A stretch of DNA of 64,000 nucleotides. Source: Gloeocapsa sp. PCC 7428 (lineage in GTDB: Bacteria; Cyanobacteriota; Cyanobacteriia; Cyanobacteriales; Chroococcidiopsidaceae). Made by a program: the position numbers and the translations under genes. Shown piece after piece: positions 18,664 to 27,243 of the stretch. The stretch is taken from the NCBI RefSeq assembly GCF_000317555.1, contig NC_019745.1:2418001-2482000 (forward strand), in the 5' to 3' direction. Position 1 is the stretch's first letter, and each line of letters opens with the position of its first letter. The notes beneath the pieces are model-generated. The model was not told where the DNA came from. It worked only from the letters and a program-made list of their open reading frames with translations, and did no database searches.

Positions 18664-18676
18664 CCGGAGAGCTAAC
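18664..18676 (-). repeat. Cassette 5' boundary, core motif GTTAGCT plus CTCCGG
   Basis: On the minus strand GTTAGCTCTCCGG lies upstream of the DUF29 gene. It is the exact reverse complement of the sequence at that gene's 3' end (18107-18119). In an excised circular cassette these two sequences would form the paired R boxes of a single attC. Confidence 0.55.
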
Positions 18677-18868
18677 TATTTATTAAACAGAAACTTTCCA
18701 TATAATTTTTTTCTTGATCGCAAGATATTAAAGGTTACAACTACCTTTACCTTATGTCTTAATATACAGAAATTTCTTCTTTACATTCCTATTCGGATGA
18801 TTATGCCGAATCTTTCTGTATAACTACCCTTTACAAGAGGACTGTATGGAATTTTTCCGTATATCGTT
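18677..18868. other. AT-rich spacer between the two cassettes
   Basis: About 190 bases with no gene. It lies between the inner arm of the attC-like hairpin and the next GTTAGCT boundary, where an intact array would have almost nothing. It contains a small perfect hairpin (ATTCGG/CCGAAT near 18792-18812). An insertion into the attC site, or a former cassette without an ORF, are both possible. Confidence 0.4.
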
Positions 18869-18944
18869 CCCAATCACCGGACACAGATACCCTTTGCAAC
18901 TCACCGATCAGCTTAGTTGTTCCGGTGCATTGGGATTGTTAGCC
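18869..18944 (-). repeat. attC-like site after the methyltransferase cassette
   Basis: Read on the minus strand, GGCTAAC (18938-18944) lies 14 bases after the methyltransferase stop. Next come AAT and then CCCAATGCACCGGA (18921-18934), which pairs with TCCGGTGATTGGG (18869-18881). The result is 13 bp with a single unpaired G on the R''-proximal arm. An extrahelical base on that arm is a hallmark of attC recognition by IntI. The interior (about 39 bases) has a second short pairing, CAACT/AGTTG. The distal R' box is not present next to the hairpin; the next GTTAGCT is about 190 bases away. Confidence 0.65.
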
Positions 18945-18958
18945 GCACGAATATCAAC

Positions 18959-19663
18959 TCAAATCTCACACCGCCGCCACACCCACGCGAAACTGATAGG
19001 CACATCCTGATAGGGCGACCAACTCGGTTTCGTCTCTATCCAACGATTATCGATGACCTGTTCGCGCAATTCGACCAGTTGCCAGCCTGCCGCGATCGCT
19101 GCCTGCACATGGTCGGACAACAGATGGATGTGCGTCTCGATTGCGACTGGCTCTCCATTTGCTCCTTGAAAGTGCGTCGGCATTCCTGTCGCCATGATGA
19201 AAAATGGATGAAATCCAACAAGCACATACGCCGCATCACGCCGAGCAATCCGCGCTGCTTCTGCATACAACGGTGTAAGCTCAGCAAGATGTTCGTCAAC
19301 GAGGCATGTCATGATCAAATCGTAACTAGCTGCTGGCAGTCCAGTCATGCAAACATCTGCCACGCGCAGGGACGCAAACACATCTCGCTTTCGAGCTTGA
19401 TCCAGCATCTCGGACGTGGCATCGACACCATCGATCTTCCGTACACCATGGCTTGCCAGCCATGCAGCAGTACGTCCTGTTCCACAGCCGAGATCCGCGC
19501 AACGATCGACGGCACTCCACTTGACGCTTTGGATCTGGTCGAGCAACCACAGATCCATGTCACGTTTTACCGTATCCTCGTAGGTCGCTGCCCATTGAGC
19601 GTAGCCTTCACGCGCTGCCACAGTTCGGTAGTTGCGTCGATCAAATGTAGAGAAACGCGGCAT
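18959..19663 (-). CDS. Class I SAM-dependent methyltransferase (cassette gene)
   Basis: A 234-residue Rossmann-fold methyltransferase. Motif I is CADLGCGTGRTAAWLA, GVDATSEML gives the acidic residue contacting SAM, and MTGLPAASYDLIMTCLVDEH is the motif II/III region. It resembles UbiE/Tam-like enzymes; the substrate is unknown. The gene is visibly richer in G+C than its AT-rich flanks and neighbours, pointing to a foreign origin. GTTAGCT lies 29 bases before the ATG (19692-19698) and GGCTAACAAT lies 14 bases after the stop, the spacing of a compact integron cassette. GGAAGGAG supplies a good Shine-Dalgarno. Confidence 0.85.
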   Translation of the reverse strand: MPRFSTFDRRNYRTVAAREGYAQWAATYEDTVKRDMDLWLLDQIQSVKWSAVDRCADLGCGTGRTAAWLASHGVRKIDGVDATSEMLDQARKRDVFASLRVADVCMTGLPAASYDLIMTCLVDEHLAELTPLYAEAARIARRDAAYVLVGFHPFFIMATGMPTHFQGANGEPVAIETHIHLLSDHVQAAIAAGWQLVELREQVIDNRWIETKPSWSPYQDVPISFAWVWRRCEI

Positions 19664-19691
19664 ACGAAACTCCTTCCAATGTGCTTTGGGC

Positions 19692-19698
19692 AGCTAAC
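19692..19698 (-). repeat. Cassette 5' boundary core motif GTTAGCT
   Basis: On the minus strand GTTAGCT precedes the methyltransferase gene and repeats the motif found before the DUF29 gene. By analogy with known integrons the crossover would fall between G and TT. If the first cassette sits in the attI site, attI would extend to the right of this point. Confidence 0.55.
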
Positions 19699-19831
19699 TG
19701 TTGGTGTTATCAAGAATTTTTATGTATGACATCCTTATTCTTAGAGTATTAAACGAAATTTCTCTTTATAACACATCCTACTATAGAGCAACGCCGTTAC
19801 TTGAACAAGGGTAAGATGTTATCCAATTTAA
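19699..19831. other. Candidate attI/promoter region between cassette and intI relic
   Basis: About 130 AT-rich bases between the first cassette boundary and the start of recognisable intI sequence. In intact integrons this interval holds attI, the intI promoter and the cassette promoter. No individual site can be proven because attI sequences differ between integrons. Confidence 0.35.
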
Positions 19832-20160
19832 ACACTTTTATCAACAGTTTTTACTATTATCAAAAATATGTCGGGAGTACACCAACTGTTAATTAGGTTA
19901 CTTTACGGTACTGATTTGCGTTTGAGTGAAGGTTTAAATTTGTGCGTTAAAGATATTGATCTTACTCAAGATTCAATTACAGTGCGCGATACAAAGGAAA
20001 TGAAATTTGAGTGACTATGTTTCCAGAAAGTATTGCTAAAAAATTGAAAATTCATTGATCAGGTTATAGTTCGGTTAATTTACCTTTTGCGTCAGACAGA
20101 AAACATCCTACTAGCGCAAAGTACGATTGGATTTGTCAGTTAATTTTTCCTTACCATCAT
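19832..20160 (+). pseudogene. intI: Integron integrase relic (intI)
   Basis: Tyrosine-recombinase sequence: [20 protein letters not shown], then [20 protein letters not shown], matching the start of the catalytic domain with its first Arg (in LRLSE). A one-base shift leads to [15 protein letters not shown], then TGA. The frame goes on with GYSSVNLPFASDRKHPTSAK and YDWICQLIFP. That last part is the additional domain found in IntI but not in XerC/XerD (pattern LPxALxRKYPxAxxEWxWQxxFP). The N-terminal core-binding domain is gone, and the frame ends against the mtnP stop, so the His-x-x-Arg and Tyr motifs are lost. It is inactive. Confidence 0.85.
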
Positions 20161-21033
20161 TTACAAATACTTCTGCAATAACAAATGTAATTTCTCTTTT
20201 GTTGCTGCTGGTGCTTGATCGAGTCGAGTCAAGATTGCGTACTTTAATGCTGAGTGTGCTTCTGATTGTGGTGGATTTTGACTTAAGCGGCGTACGGTTT
20301 CTTGAATGACTTTTTGGGCATTCGTTGCATTGCATTGTAAGTTGGCAATTACCATTTCCACCGTAACGCTGTCATGATCTGGATGCCAACAGTCGTAGTC
20401 TGTTACGAGGGCTAATGTTGCGTAGGCGATTTCTGCTTCGCGTGCTAATTTTGCTTCGGGTAGATTTGTCATGCCAATGACAGTAGCGCCCCAGCTACGA
20501 TAAAGATGCGATTCGGCTTTGGTCGAGAATGCGGGACCTTCCATGCAAACATAAGTTCCACCACGATGTAGTGTCACATCTGGTAAATTAAGAGTTGCGA
20601 TCGCCTCTGCTAAAATTCCGGCAAGTTGAGCGCAAATAGGGTCGCCAAACGCAATGTGCGCTACAATTCCTTCGCCAAAAAATGTTGAAATGCGGTTTTT
20701 TGTCCGGTCAATAAATTGATTTGGTACTACCATATCAAGCGGCTTCACTTCTTCTTTCAAAGAACCAACCGCAGAAGCAGAAATTAAATATTCAACTCCT
20801 AACTGCTTCATTGCAAAAATATTTGCCTGAAAAGGTAATTCTGATGGTAGTAAAGTATGATTGCGACCGTGACGTGCTAAAAAGGCAACTCTTGCACCTT
20901 CTAAAGTTCCCAATATCACTGCATCCGAAGGCGAACCAAATGGTGTCGATATTTGTACTTCTTCAATATCTTTAAGCGCATCCATTTTATATAGACCGCT
21001 ACCACCTATAATCCCTATTTGAGCTTGAGTCAT
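20161..21033 (-). CDS. mtnP: S-methyl-5'-thioadenosine phosphorylase
   Basis: A 290-residue PNP-family enzyme that splits methylthioadenosine from polyamine and methionine metabolism. Visible: [10 protein letters not shown] at the N-terminus (phosphate loop), [19 protein letters not shown], then [13 protein letters not shown] and [17 protein letters not shown], and the Asp-rich VTDYDCWH. Full length. Its stop codon touches the intI relic, so the deletion that removed the integrase C-terminus ended right beside this gene without harming it. Confidence 0.93.
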   Translation of the reverse strand: MTQAQIGIIGGSGLYKMDALKDIEEVQISTPFGSPSDAVILGTLEGARVAFLARHGRNHTLLPSELPFQANIFAMKQLGVEYLISASAVGSLKEEVKPLDMVVPNQFIDRTKNRISTFFGEGIVAHIAFGDPICAQLAGILAEAIATLNLPDVTLHRGGTYVCMEGPAFSTKAESHLYRSWGATVIGMTNLPEAKLAREAEIAYATLALVTDYDCWHPDHDSVTVEMVIANLQCNATNAQKVIQETVRRLSQNPPQSEAHSALKYAILTRLDQAPAATKEKLHLLLQKYL

Positions 21034-21275
21034 TTTTAATCAGTATAAGATTACAATTGTCAATCTATTTTACCGATAATTAACCAATAAAAAAGCGCAG
21101 AACAAAACAAAATTACGAAAGCAATACTAAGTTATAGAAATCATAATTCTTTCGTAAAAATCTCCTTTTGTTTCGTTTCTTCGAGTATTTTGAAGTTTAT
21201 GTTGTAGCTTATGTCAAGCCCTGTAGAGGCTACGTTTCAACCAAAATCTTACAATTTAGATAAGCACTCATTGTT

Positions 21276-21325
21276 TAAAAACAAAAACCGCTCAAGATTC
21301 TTGCCTTAACATCTTCTGAGCGGTT
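21276..21325 (-). terminator. Rho-independent terminator after the acidic protein gene
   Basis: On the minus strand AACCGCTCA pairs with TGAGCGGTT. An inner AAGAT/ATCTT helix follows, and then a T-rich run (TTTTTGTTTTT). Confidence 0.8.
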
Positions 21326-21348
21326 ATGTTAGTTCTTATAACTTTTTC

Positions 21349-21729
21349 TTAAACTGCTCCTGGACCTCTACCACGATTATCTTCTTCCATTGTTAACTCA
21401 CCTTGCTTATCTTGATTAGCTTCAGCAAGTTCTTGTGCGCGATGAGCTTGCTCTTGTGCAGCTTCTTGACTCGCATCCCCTGGAGTATCGTAATACATCT
21501 CAGGTTCAATCGCGTAGTTATTTGCTAAACCTTCTTGGTCTACGGTTGCGCCCCCAGTTACATCAATGCTCTCAGGATCAGCTTGTTCATCCGCAGTAGT
21601 ACGATAATCACCACCTTCGCGATCCATACGTGCAGCTACTTCGGCTGGAATAATACCACGATCTGCTGTAGAGGTTTCTAACTCTTCATGTTTTGTCACT
21701 TTTTCTTTAGAATGTGCTTCATTTTCCAT
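21349..21729 (-). CDS. Acidic disordered protein, unknown
   Basis: A 126-residue, very hydrophilic protein rich in Glu, Asp, Gln and Ala (KHEELETSTADRG, DPESIDVTGGATVDQEG, QEAAQEQAHRAQELAEANQD), with no hydrophobic core and no Cys. The composition resembles intrinsically disordered stress proteins of cyanobacteria, but I do not recognise a named domain. It is followed by a good terminator 24 bases downstream, which supports a real single-gene unit. Confidence 0.6.
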   Translation of the reverse strand: MENEAHSKEKVTKHEELETSTADRGIIPAEVAARMDREGGDYRTTADEQADPESIDVTGGATVDQEGLANNYAIEPEMYYDTPGDASQEAAQEQAHRAQELAEANQDKQGELTMEEDNRGRGPGAV

Positions 21730-21876
21730 GAATTTTGCCTCAAAAAGATTTATGTTTATGTAGTTTTATCATGCTAAGACCTAGCTTATTTTGCTGCATC
21801 TATCTTCAGTGTTAAGCCTTTTAACAAGGGTAATAAATATTAATAACTGAACTATCTATGCAACTTGTCACTAAAT

Positions 21877-22716
21877 TTAATCTTGGCGTAGTAGCCAAAA
21901 ACCACTAAACGTTATATCAGAATTATCAGGCTGCACGAGTAAAAAATGCAATCCTTTACTTTGTTGTTTGCGCTGTTCATAATTTTGCGCAGACGTAGAA
22001 ACTTCTCGATCCTCAAACGTTGCCACAATCCAGCGGTCTACTAAACCTGCTTCTAACACTAAGCCATCAGGAGCGCCAGCGATATAGTTTAGTGATACAG
22101 GATTTGCCTCTTGTAACCAACGAGCTAAACGCATCGATTGCCGTCCACCATAGATAATGACACCTGGTATTGCAATGTTGGAAGCCAATCCTAACTGTAA
22201 GGGCATGAGTGCTGGTGGCATATTCAAAATCGGAATAGGGCGTTCTTGAAATGCTTCTTCCACATCCTTGGCACTCAGCGCAGCAAAACGCCACTGTTCG
22301 CCCCATAATTTTTCAGGGAGTGGCGTTGGTGGCGGCTTTTCAAGTGTTAAGAGGTCGTAGGCTTCTCCTGTGTAATTATCCATACTACGGTAGAGGGACG
22401 ATCGCTCCTGTAACCATTGCTTTAAAGCATCCGTTCTTCGCGTTGCTTCTACGGTAATTCCGAGTTGTTCTCCAGCAGCGGTGATGAGACTAAGTGACTG
22501 CGGACGAAACACCTGGATGGTATCTGGCATTTTATCTGCAACATGCTGCAATTGTTCCACAAGCCAATGCGCGTTAACTTGCGATTGGGGACACAGCGCG
22601 ACAAATTCGACTGTGCGAGTTAAGTCACAAACGAGTAACTCCCACAAAGTTTGTCCAGCTGCATCCCGCAACGGACGACGATAAAAATCAGCTTGCCAAA
22701 CGATCTGAGCCATCAT
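21877..22716 (-). CDS. Tab2/Atab2 family RNA-binding protein
   Basis: A 279-residue member of the Tab2/Atab2 family (formerly DUF1092). In chloroplasts the family is needed for translation of photosystem I psaB mRNA; cyanobacterial members are assumed to aid photosystem expression. Matching features are the start QIVWQADFYRRPLRD with LWELLVCD, the central VFRPQSLSLI, and the end RKQQSKGLHFLLVQP and FSGFWLLRQD. Two ATG codons in tandem (22716, 22713) could start it. It lies 26 bases after the phosphorylase stop on the same strand and may be co-transcribed. Confidence 0.85.
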   Translation of the reverse strand: MMAQIVWQADFYRRPLRDAAGQTLWELLVCDLTRTVEFVALCPQSQVNAHWLVEQLQHVADKMPDTIQVFRPQSLSLITAAGEQLGITVEATRRTDALKQWLQERSSLYRSMDNYTGEAYDLLTLEKPPPTPLPEKLWGEQWRFAALSAKDVEEAFQERPIPILNMPPALMPLQLGLASNIAIPGVIIYGGRQSMRLARWLQEANPVSLNYIAGAPDGLVLEAGLVDRWIVATFEDREVSTSAQNYEQRKQQSKGLHFLLVQPDNSDITFSGFWLLRQD

Positions 22717-22742
22717 TTCTAAATTGTACGCAGAAAAGCTGA

Positions 22743-24956
22743 CTACACCATCACCTTGGCAAGAATTGGTGCCACACTGCTAGCAATCTCTGGTACATAG
22801 ACTTGCGATACGTAATCTGAGATCATGCGATCGGTGTTGAATAACGGTGCATTCGTTTTAATTGATGCTTTCATCATCTGAATCCAGCGTCGAGGAATAC
22901 CATTGGCATCGCGATCGTAATATAGCGGGACAATTTCTTCTTCAAGCAACTGATACAAAGATCGCGAATCAATACGATCCTGCACTTCTTGGTCGCTGGT
23001 ATGTGCATCTTCGCCAATTGCCCAGCCATTCAGTCCTTTACCATCAGAACCTGTTTGATAGCCTTCACACCACCAGCCATCTAAAACACTACAATTAATC
23101 CCACCGTTGAAGCAGACTTTTTGTCCACTTGTACCTGAAGCTTCTAAAGGACGACGCGGGTTATTCAGCCAGACATCAACACCTTGTACAAGTTTTTGAC
23201 CAGTGTAAATATCGTAGTCTTCAATTAACGCCACGCGGTTTTGAATCGCGTTGTTGCGACACCATTCCATAATCCGTTGAATGATCCGCTTACCTTCTTC
23301 ATCAGCAGGGTGCGCTTTACCAGCAAAGACAATTTGCACTGGACGTTCGGCGTTACCAAAAATCTTGATTGCTCGCTGCGCATCGCGCAAAATGAGATCG
23401 CCGCGCTTGTATGGGCTAAAGCGTCGTGCAAATCCGATGGTGAGTACATTGGGGTCTAACAGCGTTTCGGTTGCTTGAATGTGTTCGTAGCTTTCGCCGC
23501 GTTGTTCTCGTGCTTTTCTGACGCGAAAGCGCGTGTGGGCGATGAGTCTTTCTTTGAGAACTTGATGTCGCCACCACAATTCCTCATCAGGAATATCATC
23601 GACTTTTGCCCACATTTTTGGATTGATAACGCGGGTTTTCCAGTCTTCACCTAAATACTTGGCATACAAGTCTGCCATAAGAGGTGCAGTCCACGTAGGT
23701 GCATGAACTCCGTTTGTAATGTGACCGATGGGTACTTTGTCTTCGGAACGATCCGGATACAAAATTGTCCACATCTTACGCGAAACATAACCGTGAAGTT
23801 CGCTCACGCCATTGGCTGCACGACACATCCGCAATGCTAGCACTGTCATGCCAAAAGGTTCCCAAGGATCGCCAAGGCGTCTTGCACCTAAAGCCATAAA
23901 TTGCTCGCGCGACAGTTTCATTTGCACCCAGTAGTGCGCAAAGTAAGAGTCCATTAAGTCGCCAGAGAAGACATCGTGACCGGCTGGGACGGGAGTATGG
24001 GTTGTGAAAACACAACGGTTACGGACGCTAGCTTCGACATCGTAGAACGATTTTCCTGTGCGTTCCATTTCTTGTCGCGCGACTTCCAGCGTGCAAAATG
24101 CTGCATGACCTTCGTTGAGGTGATACACCGAAGGCGCGATCCCCAATGCTGTGAGGGCGCGAACGCCGCCAATTCCTAGCACGACTTCTTGCGCAATGCG
24201 CGTGTCTTGATTACCACCATACAGGTGTCCAGTTAACCAGCGGTCAATCGGATCGTTATCTTCGCGATCGCTATCTAGCAGATAAAGACTGACGCGCCCG
24301 ACTTGAGTGCGCCAAATTTGGACTTTAACGCAGCGCTGGCGGATTTCCAGTTCGATGGTGAGGGGTTCGCCTTGGTCGTTGTTAATTAACTCTAAAGGCA
24401 TTTGAGAGAAAGGATTGTCAACGTAGTAATCTTCTTGCCAACCACTACGGTTTAAGCGTTGGCGGAAATAGCCTTGGCGATACAGCAAGCCGATCCCGAC
24501 CATCGGGACTCCTAAATCGGAAGCTGACTTGAGGTGATCTCCAGCGAGAATTCCTAAACCTCCAGAGTAAATCGGTAAGGATTCGTGAATGCCAAATTCA
24601 GCACAAAAGTAAGCGATCGGATGTTCGGCTGATGTTTGTGGTGCAACGCGGCTAACCCATGTATCTTGCTGCGCCATGTATTGGTCAAATTCTGCAACTA
24701 AAGATTGTAGTTGACTGAGGTAAAAAGGATCTTCGGCAAGTTGCGTCAAGCGTTCGTAGGAAGCAGACTCTAAAATCGCTACGGGGTTGTGTCCGCAGTT
24801 TTCCCATTCTTCGGGATCGATGTTACGAAATAAAGAAACTCGGTCGGTTGTCCAACTCCACCAGTAGTTATATGCCAAGTCTGCTAATCTTCGCAGCGTT
24901 TGAGGTAACTTTTTACTAAGCTGTTGCGCAGGGGTTAATGCACCGTTATTCGTCAT
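22743..24956 (-). CDS. glgP: Alpha-glucan (glycogen/maltodextrin) phosphorylase, DUF3417-containing
   Basis: A PLP-dependent phosphorylase of about 737 residues releasing glucose 1-phosphate from glycogen. The N-terminus (LRRLADLAYNYWWSW) is the DUF3417 lead-in of the short bacterial/archaeal GlgP type. AYFCAEFGIHESLPIYSGGLG (split around the glycine-rich turn) and LNEGHAAF form the active-site region. EASGTSGQKVCFNGGINCSV is the glucan/PLP-phosphate segment. I start at ATG 24956 (MTNNGALT), since the extra 19 residues from an ATG at 25013 look unrelated. Either start is possible, and neither has a clear Shine-Dalgarno. Confidence 0.9.
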   Translation of the reverse strand: MTNNGALTPAQQLSKKLPQTLRRLADLAYNYWWSWTTDRVSLFRNIDPEEWENCGHNPVAILESASYERLTQLAEDPFYLSQLQSLVAEFDQYMAQQDTWVSRVAPQTSAEHPIAYFCAEFGIHESLPIYSGGLGILAGDHLKSASDLGVPMVGIGLLYRQGYFRQRLNRSGWQEDYYVDNPFSQMPLELINNDQGEPLTIELEIRQRCVKVQIWRTQVGRVSLYLLDSDREDNDPIDRWLTGHLYGGNQDTRIAQEVVLGIGGVRALTALGIAPSVYHLNEGHAAFCTLEVARQEMERTGKSFYDVEASVRNRCVFTTHTPVPAGHDVFSGDLMDSYFAHYWVQMKLSREQFMALGARRLGDPWEPFGMTVLALRMCRAANGVSELHGYVSRKMWTILYPDRSEDKVPIGHITNGVHAPTWTAPLMADLYAKYLGEDWKTRVINPKMWAKVDDIPDEELWWRHQVLKERLIAHTRFRVRKAREQRGESYEHIQATETLLDPNVLTIGFARRFSPYKRGDLILRDAQRAIKIFGNAERPVQIVFAGKAHPADEEGKRIIQRIMEWCRNNAIQNRVALIEDYDIYTGQKLVQGVDVWLNNPRRPLEASGTSGQKVCFNGGINCSVLDGWWCEGYQTGSDGKGLNGWAIGEDAHTSDQEVQDRIDSRSLYQLLEEEIVPLYYDRDANGIPRRWIQMMKASIKTNAPLFNTDRMISDYVSQVYVPEIASSVAPILAKVMV

Positions 24957-25013
24957 AAAGTTCTTGGAGTTATGCTTGATTCTCGTCGGTTGAAACCATG
25001 TCACATCGTTCAC

Positions 25014-25350
25014 TGTTTCTCAGAGATATCAGCGCTCTGGGACTATGCTTCTGAAAAACAACTGGTTTCCTGCTAGCTAGCATATTCTACAATTGGGCGC
25101 GGTGTGGGCAACTTTACACGCTTTTTATGCAAATATATCTTTGCTTTATCTGCAAAACCTTTCCATTTGTAAAATTTTATGTATAAATTAAGAGTTAAGC
25201 TATTTTAAAAATGACCAGCTTGCAGTGGCTATACGCAGTAGAATCAACGTTTAGCGCTGTTAGAAGTGTATCTTTAGTTAATTCGGTAAGTACAAGTACT
25301 AAATAAAACACTTGCTTACAAATTGTCCACTACTTGATGAATGACGACTT
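25014..25350. other. Divergent intergenic region
   Basis: About 340 bases between the divergent glgP and avtA genes; it must hold both promoters. No RNA gene, repeat or specific operator is recognisable. Confidence 0.4.
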
Positions 25351-26634
25351 ATGAACCCTGCCCTGACTCAAATTGGCGACCAAATGTCCAACCTGACAGG
25401 CGTCAGGGCGATTATGAAGGATATTATTGAAACGCTACAAGCTGGCTCAGGTAGGGAATTTATTAATTTGAGTGCGGGAAATCCGCTGATTTTGCCTGAA
25501 GTAGAGCAACTGTGGCGAGACTGTACGGCGCAACTTTTAGCAAGTGAAGATTACGGTGAGGTCGTTTGTCGCTACGGTTCGAGTCAAGGTTATGGGCCAT
25601 TAATTACCGCGATCGCTAACGATTTTAATCGACGCTACAACTTGAACTTAAGCGATCGCAATATCTTGATTACTCCTGGAAGTCAGTCACTGTATTTTTA
25701 TGCCGCGAATGCTTTTGGCGGATACACGAGTGATGGGGACTTAAAACAAATCGTTTTACCTCTCAGCCCAGATTACACGGGTTACGGCGGTGTTAGCTTG
25801 GTTCCGGAGGCGTTGATTGCTTACAAGCCAACTCTTGATATTGATGCTGCTGCGCATCGGTTCAAATATCGCCCTGACTTTAGCCAATTGACGATTACCG
25901 AAAGTACTGGTTGTGTGATTTTCTCGCGTCCGTGTAATCCTACCGGAAATGTGATGACAGATGAGGAAGTCAGAAAAATTGCGGCTTTGGCTGCGCCGTA
26001 TGAGGTACCAGTGTTTATTGATTCCGCGTACGCACCACCGTTTCCTGCGTTGAATTTTACGGAAATGACACCGGTGTTTGGTAGTAATATTCTGCATTGT
26101 ATGAGTTTATCGAAAGCCGGATTGCCAGGAGAACGCATTGGGGTAGCAATTGGTGATGCGAAGTTGATTCAGGTGCTGGAATCTTTTCAAACAAATATGT
26201 GCATTCACCCGTCGCGGTATGGACAGGCGATCGCAGCGCGCGCGATTAACTCTGGGGCGTTGGCGGAAATTGCTGAATGCGTGATTCGACCTTTTTACCA
26301 AAATAAATTTACTGTTCTGGAAAATACACTCAATGCAGCGATGCCGCAAGATTTACCTTGGTTTTTACATCGCGGTGAAGGAGCAATTTTTGCTTGGTTG
26401 TGGTTGAAAGATTTGCCGATTACTGATTGGGAGTTGTATCAACAGTTAAAGCAAGTGGGTGTGATTGTTGTTCCTGGTAGTACTTTCTTCCCTGGTTTGC
26501 GCGAAAGTTGGTTGCATAAGCAGCAGTGTTTGCGGATTAGTCTAACGGCGAGTGATGCAGAAATTGCAACCGCGATGCAACGTTTGGCGAAGGTGACTGA
26601 ACAGGTTTATCAACGTGCGGCTGTGAGTGCGTAA
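25351..26634 (+). CDS. avtA: Valine--pyruvate aminotransferase
   Basis: A 427-residue fold-type I aminotransferase (AvtA, transaminase C) making valine or alanine. Features: [26 protein letters not shown], the PLP-binding [11 protein letters not shown] and the Schiff-base Lys255 in [12 protein letters not shown], then LRISL near the C-terminus. The length and the [13 protein letters not shown] motif are typical of AvtA rather than AspC. ATG 25351. rimM follows after eight bases. Confidence 0.9.
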   Translation: MNPALTQIGDQMSNLTGVRAIMKDIIETLQAGSGREFINLSAGNPLILPEVEQLWRDCTAQLLASEDYGEVVCRYGSSQGYGPLITAIANDFNRRYNLNLSDRNILITPGSQSLYFYAANAFGGYTSDGDLKQIVLPLSPDYTGYGGVSLVPEALIAYKPTLDIDAAAHRFKYRPDFSQLTITESTGCVIFSRPCNPTGNVMTDEEVRKIAALAAPYEVPVFIDSAYAPPFPALNFTEMTPVFGSNILHCMSLSKAGLPGERIGVAIGDAKLIQVLESFQTNMCIHPSRYGQAIAARAINSGALAEIAECVIRPFYQNKFTVLENTLNAAMPQDLPWFLHRGEGAIFAWLWLKDLPITDWELYQQLKQVGVIVVPGSTFFPGLRESWLHKQQCLRISLTASDAEIATAMQRLAKVTEQVYQRAAVSA

Positions 26635-26642
26635 TAAAGTTG

Positions 26643-27233
26643 ATGGCGAACCACAAAGGCGCAAAGGACGCGAAGTTAGAACAAGAGAGTTCGGGGTGGT
26701 TGGAGATTGGGAGGATTGTTGCACCTCAAGGGTTGAATGGCGAAGTGCGGGTTTATCCTGATACTGACTTTCCTGAACGGTTTGAACAGCCAGGAACGCG
26801 ATGGTTGTTGTGTTCTCAAGATGAGGAACCACGCCCAATTGAATTGTTGAGTGGGCGGTATCTGGCTGGTAAGAATTTGTATGTGGTGGAATTTTTGGGA
26901 GTGGAAAACCGCGATCAGGCGGAGGCTTTGCGCGGGTGTAAGTTGTTGGTTCGCGAAAGCGATCGCCCTGTACTAGGCGAAGATGAATATCATGTGTTGG
27001 ACTTGGTGGGCTTGGAAGTCATCATGCAGGAATCGGGAGCGAAGATTGGTGCTGTGGTTGATGTCCTTCCTGCGGGGAATGATTTATTAGAAGTGAAATT
27101 ATATCAAGATCCGATTGCAGATAACAATTCTCGGACGGTTTTGATTCCTTTTGTGAAAGAGATTGTTCCTGTAGTCGATTTGCAAGCGCGTTATGTCGAA
27201 ATTACTCCGCCACCTGGGTTGATGGAAATCTAA
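26643..27233 (+). CDS. rimM: Ribosome maturation factor RimM
   Basis: A RimM of about 196 residues that binds S19 and helps assemble the 30S head. The N-terminal domain begins [19 protein letters not shown]; the PRC-barrel half has [11 protein letters not shown] and [17 protein letters not shown] 26643 is used, but the first 11 codons ([11 protein letters not shown]) are encoded by a dispersed repeat found in intergenic DNA elsewhere in the window. The original start may have been replaced, or translation may begin at a downstream alternative codon. Eight bases after avtA, probably co-transcribed. Confidence 0.9.
   Translation: MANHKGAKDAKLEQESSGWLEIGRIVAPQGLNGEVRVYPDTDFPERFEQPGTRWLLCSQDEEPRPIELLSGRYLAGKNLYVVEFLGVENRDQAEALRGCKLLVRESDRPVLGEDEYHVLDLVGLEVIMQESGAKIGAVVDVLPAGNDLLEVKLYQDPIADNNSRTVLIPFVKEIVPVVDLQARYVEITPPPGLMEI
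26647..26674 (+). repeat. Dispersed repeat gaaccacaaagg type, copy 1
   Basis: GAACCACAAAGGCGCAAAGG and the following bases match copies at 60090-60120 and 61498-61528. This copy is inside the rimM reading frame. Confidence 0.6.
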
Positions 27234-27243
27234 TATATCCGGT

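Larger units (their letters stand above)
18050..20160. mobile_element. Relic of a chromosomal integron: decayed intI plus two cassette-like units
   Basis: The parts lie in canonical integron order. A decayed integrase reads rightward (19832-20160). To its left are two genes read leftward, each preceded by GTTAGCT and followed within a few bases by GCTAACAA on the minus strand. The first gene is followed by an attC-like hairpin. Divergent intI and cassettes is the classic arrangement. The integrase cannot be functional, so the cassettes are frozen unless another integrase acts in trans. The assignment rests on integrase sequence, core motifs and hairpin geometry seen directly; cassette mobility is an inference. 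Confidence 0.75.

Noticed and set aside
18917-19729. 270-codon plus-strand open frame
   Set aside because: It is the antisense of the methyltransferase gene; its translation is Cys/His/Ser-rich without domain resemblance, while the opposite strand has clear SAM motifs.
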